Translations under genes and position numbers: made by a program
The notes under the pieces: model-generated
Told to the model about the DNA's origin: nothing
The model's database searches: none
What the model saw: the letters and a program-made list of their open reading frames with translations, nothing else
Assembly: GCA_914767715.1 (NCBI GenBank)
Contig: OU612066.1
Coordinates: forward strand, 35,130,283-35,194,282
DNA length: 64,000 nucleotides
DNA from: Membranipora membranacea
Taxonomy: Eukaryota; Bryozoa; Gymnolaemata; Cheilostomatida; Membraniporidae
Direction of reading: 5' to 3'
Shown: positions 39,501 to 48,751 of the stretch, in pieces
Layout of the letters: each line of letters begins with the position of its first letter
Position numbering within the stretch: position 1 is the stretch's first letter

Positions 39501-42500
39501 TCACTGTGAAGATAGAGCCAAGGAGTGTAATAATATACAGGGGTGTACAGACTGTAACCCAGGATGGGAGGGGGATCAGTGTCTCAATAATACAGACGAG
39601 TGTGCACAACCGGATATATGTCCTGATAACTCTCAGGTAAGGCCAAACTTTATCAAGCTTTTACATTTATATGAATATGTATATGATATTATAGAAAATA
39701 AGGGTAATAAACCAATTTGTTGATATTTGCGGCCAGGATCCTTTATTGTTACAGATGTGATTCACTAGCCTCCGTTCAAAACAGCTAACAATTTGGTAAA
39801 AAATAAATTAAAAAATATAACCTAGTAACTTGATACCTATAGTCATTCATGTTGACATATCCGTGTTTTGTTCAGTGTGTGGACACATCTGGCTCATACC
39901 AGTGTGTGTGTGACGATGGATTTCAATATACTCTGAATGGCTCTATCCCAATATGTGAGAATATTAATGAGTGTTTGGAGTTATCTCAGCCTTGTTCTGT
40001 GAACGCTGACTGTGAGGATCTGATCGGCAGCTCTAAGTACACCTGTACATGTCTATCTGGTTATGAGGGAGATGGACAGACTTGTTCTAGTAAGTGAAGC
40101 ATCCTTACTATCTGATGGGTATTTAGGCCATGAGTGAGCCAGGGAGAGTAAGAAGGAGCACCCTTCTTGTTTGATAGGTACTATGGCCTGAATGTCACTT
40201 AGACTGAGGCCAGGAGTGAGCCAGGGAGGGTAGGAAGGAGCACCCTTCTTGTTTGATAGGTACTAAGGCCTGAATGTCACTTAGACTGAGGCCAGGAGTG
40301 ACTCAGGGGAGGGTAGGGTAGGAGAGTCCACCTGAACTTTGAGAGCTCAAACATGGCAGTGTATGAAATTCGTTCCTAGTTCCTATGTAGTACATTCTAT
40401 ACACAGGGTTATTTACTGATACTAACTGCTCACAAGCATCACTCATCCTAAGGCATAGTTTTTTACATTATCATTTTTTAATATAATCACAGCAGCACGA
40501 TGGGTTTTTCAACAATAAAATTTTACTGCATATTAAATACAGCAGATTTGATGATGTAATTGGTAAGGGAGATGGCTCTTTGTATTCATAGCCTTGTTAT
40601 CGTTACACGGATTTATCTAACATTGATTTCATCTCTTATAATTACAGATATAAATGAGTGCTTGTTAGATGTCTGTGATGACTCAGCGATACGATGTGAG
40701 GACGAGGTACCCGGTTTCAGCTGTATATGCCGAGTAGGAGCTCAAGGTGATGGAAAGATTAACGGTACTAAATGTACAGATGTCAATGAGTGTAAGTATC
40801 AAAGATTATCTAATGATTATAAATAATATTGGATGAGAATGAGAGAGACTCGGAATGCAGACAAAATTGATCAAACTAGATCTAGGGGTACATCCACTGG
40901 TATATATTCATCGACCTGCATTTCTTCTATTTGATTGATCCCAAAGTTCAGTAATTCTACAGCCTCCCCCCCCCCCAACTTGTTGCAGGGAAGTCAAGCA
41001 AAGCAAAGCTGCCAGATTATTAACTTGATCCGAGTACTGATACAAAGTAATCGATTAATGAGCCTACCCCACACATTGCCATACTTTCTGTTTTCCACCA
41101 ATCCATGAATTCATATCAATGTGTATATCCTACCTTCCAATAATATTGATAGCTGGTGTATGTATGTATTAATACACATCGGTATGACTTCAGCACATAT
41201 GCATTCTAATATACATGTAATTTTTATACAACTATTGGTTTAGTAAATGCCCTTCTTTGAGTCAAGTCGAGCAATATAAGTGTATGATAGACCACAGGGT
41301 TTCACCGCGGGATGTGTTAGGTTTTATCATTTGTTGCGCTGAATTTCTTCTTGTAGGTAAAGATGCTATAAACGCCTGTCCAGCAAATAACTCCATATGT
41401 ACAAACACAGATCCGAGCTACATGTGTACTTGTGCTGAGTATTATACAGGGGACGGGTACACAGAATGCATTGATATAGATGAGTGTGCTCTCAATGGAA
41501 CTGAGGCTTTATGTGGTACTATAGCCAATGGTATAAAGGTATGCATCAACTATGGACAGCTTATATACATGACTTGTAACATAATTTATATATGACAAGA
41601 CAGTGTCACAGAATATACATGTCTATGTTTTATAGAATATATCGAACATAAAACATTATACTTCTTTCACATGTATAGGAATGCATCTTCAGAGTTTTGT
41701 GCGCTATTTGCCACACCGCAGTGTTAACATACATTGTAGAGAAATCGAGTCAAGAGCTCGGTTGGATTGCTTTTCTAAATTGAGCTCTCAATACAGAAGT
41801 AGAGGCTCCCTTACTTTCTCTCATATATAGTATGGTTAATCTATTAGTTAGGGGGTAGTTGCTTGATAATGCCAATAAGATCTCATACCACATCATCTGC
41901 ATTATGTATATATCTGTATCATTTATATATATGTATTGTGTATATATCTGTATTGTGTATATATATATGTATTGTGTATATAGCTGTATTGTGTATATAT
42001 CTGTATTGTGTATATATATATATATATATGTATTGTGTATATATCTGTAGGAGTGTATTAACCTGGAGCCTTCCTATGAATGTGACACTGTCTGTGACGA
42101 CGGTTACGTAGAGAGTGTGGATAACTCCGGGATTACAACATGTGAAAATATAGATGAGTGCTTCACAAATCCGTCCGCTACGTGTCCTGGTGATCTCTCA
42201 ACGTGTGTGGATACTCCAGGTATGGCACTGACTGACTTTTGTTTCAATATCCATGCAGTACAATGCATTTAATGGTGCTCACATTGAAGCATTCATTATC
42301 AATACCGATTTTAAGGGATTAGATGCAACAATTACAGTAAATTAAACTATTCAGTCAAGAATATTGCTACTTTGTGGCATACTCTGGGAGCTAAAAGTCT
42401 TACAAAATGATTTTTATACAGCTTTGTGTGGAAACCACTTGAGAAAAAAAAACGTTGCATAATTTAACTATTGCTAATAGCCGGAAAAGCTGTTCTGCTT

Positions 42501-45500
42501 TCCGTCCCTCTGTGGTTCATTTACACTTTTATTTATAATATATTACTATCATGACCCTCTTTGCTGTATCAAATCTTCACACTACCTTACTCATTTACAG
42601 GTAGTTACGAGTGTGTCTGCCCCGAGGGATACCTGTGGGACAGCCCTAACTGTGTGGATATAGATGAATGTCTACCTCCCAATGAAAAATGTGGTGACAA
42701 TGAGATATGTGAGAATCTATCACCTAATTATACCTGCAGCTGTTTCCCGGGCTACTTTGGAGAAAACTGTGAGAAGAATGATAATGGTGAGTGGAATATA
42801 CATACCTAAACCTAATACAGCAGTACGCCTTCAAAACAGTGTCAGAACAGCTTCAACATCTGAAATTATTTGAAACAGAGATGTACTTTTATATCTGTCA
42901 ATTGGAGTTTGTGTTGATGCTACATGAAACTGACTTTGAGTTTGTTAGAAAGTCAATTGCTATATATTTTATATATGCCGTGAGCCCAATAATTAGGGGC
43001 CCCACTTTATTCTCTATCGTCGTATCTATGGACAGAAGAGATGCACAGGTGTTATTGATCATCCTGATGTTTGTTGAGAGCGGTAACTCCACATGATTGT
43101 TACCAGACGCCACATGTTTGGAGGAGATTGACTATGTTGTATTATTTTTAGTAACGTTCCTGACAGTAGACCAGGTTCTCGATCTACAGCCTCAGGTAGA
43201 ATGGAGTGATCCTAACTCTACTGAATATTACCTCTTCATCAATAACTTCATAGATACACTACAGCCTTTGTTCAACAGCTCCGATCCTGGCTTCATCGGC
43301 ATTAGAATTCTCAATGTACAGGAGTGAGTTTTCATTCAGGACTGCAATGCCTCTTATAAATATTGTGCATAGGCGTATATTGATGTGCCTGAAATATGCC
43401 TACCTTGGCACACAAAGCGCTATGCACTTATTTATGGTATACAATATCAGCCTTGCAGCACCCAACATTCTAATTAAAGAGTTTTTTTACCATTGTGATA
43501 TATACACTAAATCTTGTCTCATCAGCTTATAACCAATCTAAGCTTGTTTAATATGGTAATGTGTTTTTTTATGTATTGTTTTGTATTGGGTATGTATTGT
43601 ATTGTTCTGTATTGTTTCGAGCTGTATATATTTTTGTAACATCCTGTATTGAATGTTTTCACAGAGGTGATGACCCGACACACACCAAAGTGACTTATGA
43701 GGTTGTATACAACCCTAAACCTACTGACTTAGAGCATCAAACATTCTATAATCTCAAAATAACCGATTATGAGCTCACTTATGACAATCAGACCATCAGA
43801 GACCTCGGACAGATACAGTTCGGTAAGTGATGTACAAGCCTAACCTTACAAACTTATTTTGCTCATTGAAAAGAATGCAGTAAAATAAGCTGACGTAAAT
43901 TGAGATAATTTGCCCTAAAGGAAATCAGTTTTAATTCATCACAATTAGGAACTTTTAACAAGTTTGCATAATATACAACCTCTGCAATGTCCTGCCAAAG
44001 AAATGGCTTTCCGCATTTGAAACCTGTGTTTACATTTAAGTTTGTTGGTTGTTTTCATGTAGCCGACCTGTTCCACATCTATACTGTCTGTTTGTTTGTG
44101 TTATATTGTATTATATATTATTATTATTGCTGTAACATATTGTATTGTTTTACTTCGTTATCAGATAACAGAACTTGGAGTTGTAGTGATATAACATGTA
44201 TGAATAACTTCACATGCTCAAATGATGAAGATTATCCTTACTGTACCTGCTCAGGCATTTACACAGGCTATAACTGTGGTCTAAAGGCTACCATAGTCCC
44301 CGGAACAGATCCGATAGGTAAACATTACATAAATATGTATATAATAATATGACCATCTTACATTATTTAGTTTGACCGAATTCAGCTTACGCCTCGCCAT
44401 GATGAAGCCTTCAGGTCGTCAAGGCGGGTGTTATCAAGTTGGAACCAAAATACTTATAATTCACTGACCCTCACTCATGTAAAAGTCAGCTACACTCAGC
44501 TTCACTCCGCATATATAAGACAACCCATTAGCTACAGAAAACCCCGATCCTGTGGCCGGCATCCTAACTCCGGCCTTCCCCATACTAGGGGTTCTAATAA
44601 ATGACGACATACCATAGGCTATTTTGATCACTGGATATGTTTTGGTAAACTTTGGTATACTACAAATATATATCCCCGCTTTGATAATTATAACATATTA
44701 TGTTTTTTTAGGAAATCTGTTGCCTCTATGGATATCAGTGGCAGTAGCCTCAGCTCTGTTAGTAGTAGGAATGTGTGCCTGCTGTATGTTCTTATTAGTC
44801 TCATACAGAAGAAGGAGACGTCGACGAGAACAACCGTAAGTCTGATCATATATACTCTGTATAGTCTGACATCACAGACTATACATCATTGTCTGAACTA
44901 CTATAGATATAGAGATGGTCTATATATAGCGTTACAAACCCACATAGCGTGTCAAGAGTAAGAACAGATATATTTTCTTGCACTTGGGAGTTGCCTCCTT
45001 CGAGCCACCAGCGACTAACCTGTAGAATGAGAGCGGCTCAGAATGCAGGCAAAGGTTGATCGAACCAACGGCAGAACAACAAAATATTAAATAATATAAC
45101 CAGGTACTTATTTCCTTTTGATCTCCGTCGCTCACCGAGATGTTTTTTTGTTATAGACCTATACACAGACACGCTGTACGTGTCGCAGGGCCAGCTATAT
45201 TCAACCCAGCTAGCCGCGTACCAGCAGAGGCGTATAACTACCAGTTCCCCCGAGGAAGCATCAGAAGTTCGATTTCGGACGACTCAGTTAGAAGCGATGG
45301 CTACTCAAGCAGAACCGGTGCAAGTGAGTATGATGACTTTATAACAACATGGACAAAAATAAAAATACCATTGACCATGGTCTCCAGGCTTAAAATCGGG
45401 TTTTGTAATCTTGCAGCTTATTAAGCACTACAAAATCTCTGAGTTACAGATCAATATCAGCTTATAGACCAATAGGCTTATAGTTATAGTCTATGATTAT

Positions 45501-45756
45501 GTGTTGATATTAAGGGTGGTAATTCTACCTTCATGAAAGCAAGCAGTAAGTAAAAACTACTCAATTAACCATTTGAGTCTTCTGTGCAACCAAGAAGTAA
45601 AGCTAATATTGATATCGTATCATTGTCACTGAAAAACGAGATGACTTATTGGTAATTATGTTGTTTACAGCAAGTCGTGTTGGATCTTCCGTACCCTTCG
45701 CTCCCCGCTGGCCTCGAGCATACTACTCACAGCTGGCAGATCTTACTGATGGTTGA
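21492..45756 (+). CDS. Giant transmembrane mucin-like protein (VWD-C8-TIL / NIDO-AMOP-VWD / EGF / SEA), 36 exons
   Basis: A predicted type I cell-surface protein. Exons: 21492-21564, 22452-22705, 23817-23924, 25753-25970, 26220-26482, 26772-26894, 28928-29130, 29673-29847, 30139-30449, 30688-30836, 31362-31584, 32661-32877, 33068-33300, 33629-33842, 33980-34225, 34474-34599, 35253-35459, 35781-36029, 36335-36545, 36806-37167, 37588-37713, 38040-38171, 38556-38672, 39023-39160, 39458-39636, 39876-40089, 40648-40791, 41357-41538, 42051-42219, 42601-42786, 43152-43323, 43665-43822, 44165-44317, 44712-44835, 45157-45323, 45671-45756. Every intron is GT-AG and every junction preserves phase, summing to 6612 bases and about 2203 residues. 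The closest family is MUC4/SUSD2/mesh-like and coral mucin-like proteins, extended N-terminally by a VWF/SCO-spondin-like block. A role in adhesion, mucus or epithelial surface is inferred from the domains. Weakest points are the acceptor of exon 31 and possible missed small exons. Confidence 0.85.
22452..29130 (+). other. VWD1-C8-TIL module (exons 2-7)
   Basis: About residues 25-414. [17 protein letters not shown] opens the domain and [14 protein letters not shown] closes it (exon 4), which is a diagnostic pattern. C8: exons 5-6 with a cysteine-rich block including [12 protein letters not shown]: exon 7 with [18 protein letters not shown] and [13 protein letters not shown]. This triad is the repeating unit of von Willebrand factor, gel-forming mucins and SCO-spondin, where it drives multimer assembly. 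The usual GDPH motif of VWD is replaced by GTEH, so acid-triggered Asp-Pro cleavage is not expected at this site. Confidence 0.85.
29128..29346 (+). repeat. 24-bp minisatellite repeating the exon 7 splice donor
   Basis: The sequence ATG|GTACGTCAG, which is the exon 7 / intron 7 boundary, occurs nine times: at 29128, at 29155, then every 24 bases to 29323. The unit between copies is TATTACTGTTAT. Because 24 is a multiple of three and there is no stop until 29344, each unit reads through in frame as eight residues (YYCYMVRQ). The array is open in several frames on both strands. Intron 7 then continues to 29672. The first copy is taken as the donor because it joins exon 8 in phase and gives a normal TIL ending. 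Confidence 0.9.
29673..30290 (+). other. EGF domain and GCC2/GCC3 domain (exon 8 and start of exon 9)
   Basis: Exon 8 (about residues 415-472) has an EGF pattern: [20 protein letters not shown] then GYAGTGFVC. Exon 9 begins with [27 protein letters not shown] and PCDPGLVT, the CxxG...CxxC pattern of the GCC2/GCC3 (ephrin-receptor-like) cysteine-rich repeat, about residues 473-525. The two domains link the VWD-C8-TIL block to the NIDO domain. Confidence 0.75.
30300..32877 (+). other. NIDO domain (exons 9-12)
   Basis: About residues 526-772. Exon 10 opens with [12 protein letters not shown], the conserved core of the NIDO domain of nidogen, MUC4 and alpha-tectorin. [19 protein letters not shown] (exon 11) is the expected F-x-x-x-W strand. 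Exon 12 has [11 protein letters not shown] and the [20 protein letters not shown] ending. NIDO domains are extracellular and found in adhesion and matrix proteins. The order NIDO then AMOP then VWD is the MUC4/SUSD2 signature. Confidence 0.82.
33068..33842 (+). other. AMOP domain (exons 13-14)
   Basis: About residues 773-921. AMOP landmarks: [37 protein letters not shown] and [14 protein letters not shown]. The domain is extracellular and found next to NIDO and VWD in MUC4, SUSD2 and ISM-type proteins. Eight or more cysteines are in the expected spacing. Confidence 0.85.
33980..36029 (+). other. Second VWD domain (exons 15-18)
   Basis: About residues 922-1197. It opens [20 protein letters not shown] and includes [18 protein letters not shown], the degenerate CGNFN-type site seen in MUC4-class VWD domains, which lack the cysteines. 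The cleavage motif GDPH reads GEPH here, so the Asp-Pro bond cut in MUC4 and gel-forming mucins is absent. Exon 18 continues with the C-terminal cap ([30 protein letters not shown]), as in the MUC4/mesh family. Confidence 0.82.
36335..37167 (+). other. Ig/cadherin-like segment and first juxtaposed EGF-like segment (exons 19-20)
   Basis: Exon 19 (about residues 1198-1268) has a beta-sandwich look: [40 protein letters not shown] and [14 protein letters not shown]. This resembles the Ig/cadherin-like domain after VWD in mesh-type proteins. Exon 20 adds an EGF-type end, [19 protein letters not shown], then a cysteine-containing stretch with several N-x-T sites (NCT, NRT, NET). The domain naming of exon 19 is an inference from pattern only. 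Confidence 0.6.
40130..40310. repeat. Intronic tandem repeat of about 82 bp, 2.2 copies
   Basis: In intron 26 the unit GAGTGAGCCAGGGAG...GGAGCACCCTTCTTGTTTGATAGGTACTA...CACTTAGACTGAGGCCAG (abridged) is repeated head to tail from about 40132 and 40214. A third partial copy is near 40294. The two main copies are nearly identical, so the duplication is recent. Confidence 0.8.
41905..42050. repeat. TGTATTGTGTATATATC repeat ending at a splice acceptor
   Basis: Repeats of TATATATCTGTATTGTG with variable TA lengths fill the last 145 bases of intron 28, up to the acceptor ATCTGTAG at 42043-42050. Each unit contains a TCTGTA step close to an acceptor but lacking the final AG. Confidence 0.7.
43152..43822 (+). 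other. SEA domain (exons 31-32)
   Basis: About residues 1918-2027. It carries [20 protein letters not shown], the SEA helix 1 pattern, then [13 protein letters not shown] and, after the intron, [11 protein letters not shown] and the [12 protein letters not shown] strand. Membrane mucins cut themselves at a G-S-V-V-V-type site in SEA. No Gly-Ser is seen at the matching place (THTKVTYEV), so the two halves are probably not cleaved. The exon 31 acceptor used is at 43151; 43112 (ACG start) or 43170 would give slightly different N-terminal edges. Confidence 0.72.
44165..45756 (+). other. Last EGF, transmembrane helix and cytoplasmic tail (exons 33-36)
   Basis: Exon 33: [20 protein letters not shown], then [13 protein letters not shown], a short EGF. 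Exon 34: the helix [20 protein letters not shown] continuing MFLLVSY, followed at once by a run of arginines (stop-transfer), so the N-terminus is outside. Exons 35-36: a tail of about 84 residues rich in Ser, Arg and Pro, with [20 protein letters not shown] (possible phosphorylation sites, inferred) and the ending SQLADLTDG. Stop TGA at 45754-45756. Confidence 0.85.
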
Positions 45757-47920
45757 ATATCGACCATATAATCTTCTCCACTACTGTCTTCTCTATGCAA
45801 TAATTTCTCATTTATCTTTACTTCAAGGATTCGTCTCTCCTTGAAGCATGAGAATACTATACTTTTGAATGAAATCTCATAATTATGAATGAGATATTTT
45901 ACCTACTACGTACTTGTTCATCAAAACTTTGTTGTATCGGCAAAGGGCTATAAAAACACATCATTTATATTACTATGAGAGTCATTGATGGGTGAATTCT
46001 GGAGATTATACAAACTAAATTAATATTTGATATTTATTATAAAGTGTTCATTTTGGCTCATTTAAGGGATACAGATATATTTTTTTATTACAGACAGAGG
46101 TGTTTTTAACATAACTATATATTAAGGGACCATTTGGTTTAATTTTTTCTGCTTTCCTGTTTGCATCATTCCATTAATTACATTGACTTTTACCTTAAGA
46201 CATTATTGTCTTTGTGGAATCATCCTAGTCATTCTTATAATCTAAATAAAAAAGGGATTATTTTATCAGAGGAGTAAGGCTGGACTGCTGGCCCGTCCAA
46301 TATTGCTCAATCATTCGTAATGTTACTGACTAGACTTCACTGTGATTTGGTTGGTGATGAGATGAGATTCATTCAGCTGCTGCAGCTTGAGCAATGTGGC
46401 TAAATAATTTTCTGGTTTGTTAAATCTTCCATTTTAGTAATGATGATAATGATAATAATGATGGTATATAATATATAGAACAAAGTTTTGTTTCAGGTTC
46501 TCTCATTACTGCATTTTCTTTTGAATTTTTCTGCAGCTCTAAATAAATGAAGTGTCTTTCTCATTAGTAAGCTCTATTACTTTATATTTCAGATTTGAGG
46601 TAAGATGGCCAACATTGTAAAACCAAATAGGGCCGTATGTCGACGTGAACTTCCTGACCTATATTTTTATCTTGCCAGTTTTGTCAGCAGTTTACTCAGA
46701 ATGACTAACGAGTTGCAAAATGAAACAGAAAACAATGTCTTTCAGTTGAAAGACAATACTGGCACGGACTTATATTGCTGGATAGTCGCACATTTACAAC
46801 CCCTCACATATGTATATCTGTGACACAATAGATTTTAGGGTGTTGACTCAACAAGCGCATTTTCACAGCTGTCAGATCTTGGCTATACCATGTTATTCTA
46901 CTTGCTGCTGAGCTCAACCTACATGTGCCCCAAGTCCGAGATAAAGCACCTTAACAAATGGTCTTAATGGTATTCATTCTATTTAAATTATGTTTATTAT
47001 GTTTAACAAATTTGCAACATTTGATTTCTGTCCAGTAGAAAAAATACAGAATTTTTTACACCTCAAGAACTCATTTTTTCTTGAGCAATGTGACAAGGCT
47101 CAGTTATTTAATAACACAGAACGGTGTTATAACTGGTAAAATTTACTAGCTTTAATCTGGCCTCAGAGCCTCATACTTTGTAGTTATCTTATCTTACCTT
47201 AAGCATTATCCTGTACCACGGCGCACCTTATCGCGAGTTTATGCAAATTTACTTATCTCGTCAGTTCGCGGGTTTTTCTCATCCCATTCATTCTAGACAA
47301 CTGAAGTGACAAGTCGTCTTTTCACAATTCCCACCCTCTCGCCCTAAAATACTACCTTATGTTACTATATTTCTCAGTGTGTGAAAGGTGACTTGGGTGC
47401 ATGTGTGGCTGGTGCTAAATTTTCCGCCTTTTCTTAAGTATCGGGGCCGAATTTCCTCCTATAAAGTTCTTGCCCTGCCCATGCTGTTCTCCAGCAACTT
47501 ACTGTACTTACTTAAATGTTTATTTCTAACTTATTGCGGGTTAACCAGGAAATGGCGTATTAGTTGCCCCCCTCCTATAGGGGAACCCCCAGCTAACTTG
47601 TTAATCATTGAGGTAAGAAAAAAATAGGATTTTATACCAAAAACTGGCATTTGGACTTATTCATCTGTACATGTTTTGTAAAATGATGGTCTCATCTGCC
47701 AATGTGCTGCAGAGAGAAGTAACGACAAATACATCATCCAATTAGCAATCTAGTAGTAGGTGCTAGGAACAGATATTGATGATTGCGTTTTAACAAAACC
47801 TATATCAAACTCATAATACCTGTGGTTTATAATTTGATATACGAATAATTTGTCTATGATTGGAACATACAATACTACACAGGGCCTTAGTTTAGGAAAA
47901 ATAATAGTGGAGGCAAAAGT
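45757..47920. other. Intergenic, no gene recognised
   Basis: 3' untranslated region of the large gene on the left. After that AT-rich DNA with only short open frames, none resembling a family. Confidence 0.35.
46245..46250 (+). terminator. Candidate polyadenylation signal
   Basis: AATAAA about 490 bases after the stop of the large gene, the first canonical hexamer seen downstream. A second lies at about 46541. Which is used cannot be told from sequence. Confidence 0.35.
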
Positions 47921-47978
47921 GCGACGAGGCGAGTCCGACGAGGCGAGTCCAAGGCGAGTCCGACGAGGCGAGTCCGAG
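47921..47978. repeat. GC-rich CGACGAGGCGAGTC tandem repeat
   Basis: Four units of GACGAGGCGAGTCC, one shortened, in direct order. Sharply GC-rich against the AT-rich surroundings. Confidence 0.8.
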
Positions 47979-48226
47979 CAAATGGAGGTTCCAGAGGGAC
48001 TGATTATGACGTATATTATTCAATTATAGTGTTTTGAGGCCACTGTATTCAGCTTTCTAGGGGAGGCAGTGCCTCTCTGCCTACCCTAGAACTACGGCAC
48101 TGCGACATGGAATGCCAGGTGGACATAACCTTATAATCCTGCTTACTTGACTTGCTTATCAGCTGTTATTATTTGTTAACCCTCAAATAAAGCACAGTAG
48201 GAGCTAGCCTGTCTTAGCAAGCTTTC

Positions 48227-48279
48227 TTGTGTGCGTGTGTGTGCGTGCGTGTGTGTGTGTGTGTGGGGGGGGGGGGGGG
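48227..48279. repeat. GT microsatellite running into a G run
   Basis: TGTGTGCG/TG repeats followed by about 15 G. Just upstream (48203-48222) is GCTAGCCTGTCTTAGCAAGC, similar to an inverted pair near 12768 and 12834. Confidence 0.85.
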
Positions 48280-48625
48280 TTAGCTGAACAACAGATGCCA
48301 TCAAATAAAACACTATAGTAACTTGTTCTGATATGAGGACACAAGATCACCAGTATAAATCCTGATTAGTAGTATGTAGTAAGCATTGAATATGTTTAGA
48401 CCATGACAATAAGTGATTGGACAACAGAGATGGAATTTGGCAAACATATCGTCATCGACTGTGTTGTTTTTTATCTTTTATGTTGCAATTTCATTAATCA
48501 TCACTCAGGAATGCGGAAAACATCTATATCCAATCAGCTATATCAAATATACTGAATACTTAATAAGTCACTGAGCTTACTGCTACTGAACCAGATAGTA
48601 ACATCATAATATTCACTCTTAAGCT

Positions 48626-48751
48626 TTATTAATACACTCACCGTCATAGCTCAGATCTATCTCAACAACATAAGCTGAAAACGTAGAGACAACATTATTA
48701 ATACACTCACCGTCGTAGCTCAGAACTATTAGCCGATAACGCAGAGACATC
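48626..48751 (+). promoter_or_regulatory. Two direct repeats of about 65 bp immediately before the F-box start codon
   Basis: TTATTAATACACTCACCGTC begins at 48626 and again at 48695. Both copies continue with TAGCTCAGA-CTAT and end near CG[T/C]AGAGACA; the second runs straight into the ATG at 48752. This is probably a duplicated piece of 5' untranslated region or core promoter. No known factor site is named. Confidence 0.6.

Larger units (their letters stand above)
37588..42786 (+). other. EGF array, largely calcium-binding type (exons 21-30)
   Basis: About residues 1389-1917, roughly one EGF per exon, all joined by phase 1 or phase 0 introns, which permits domain shuffling. Calcium-binding starts are DIDEC (exons 21, 28, 30), NINEC (26, 27), DVNEC (27/28) and NIDEC (29), followed by Y/F-x-C-x-C-xx-G ends. 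Exon 23 ([17 protein letters not shown]) and exon 25 ([20 protein letters not shown]) are less regular. The array probably forms a rigid calcium-stabilised stalk before the SEA domain. Confidence 0.85.

Noticed and set aside
47921-47978. Possible CRISPR-like array
   Set aside because: Units are contiguous without unique spacers, in a eukaryotic genome. It is a short minisatellite.
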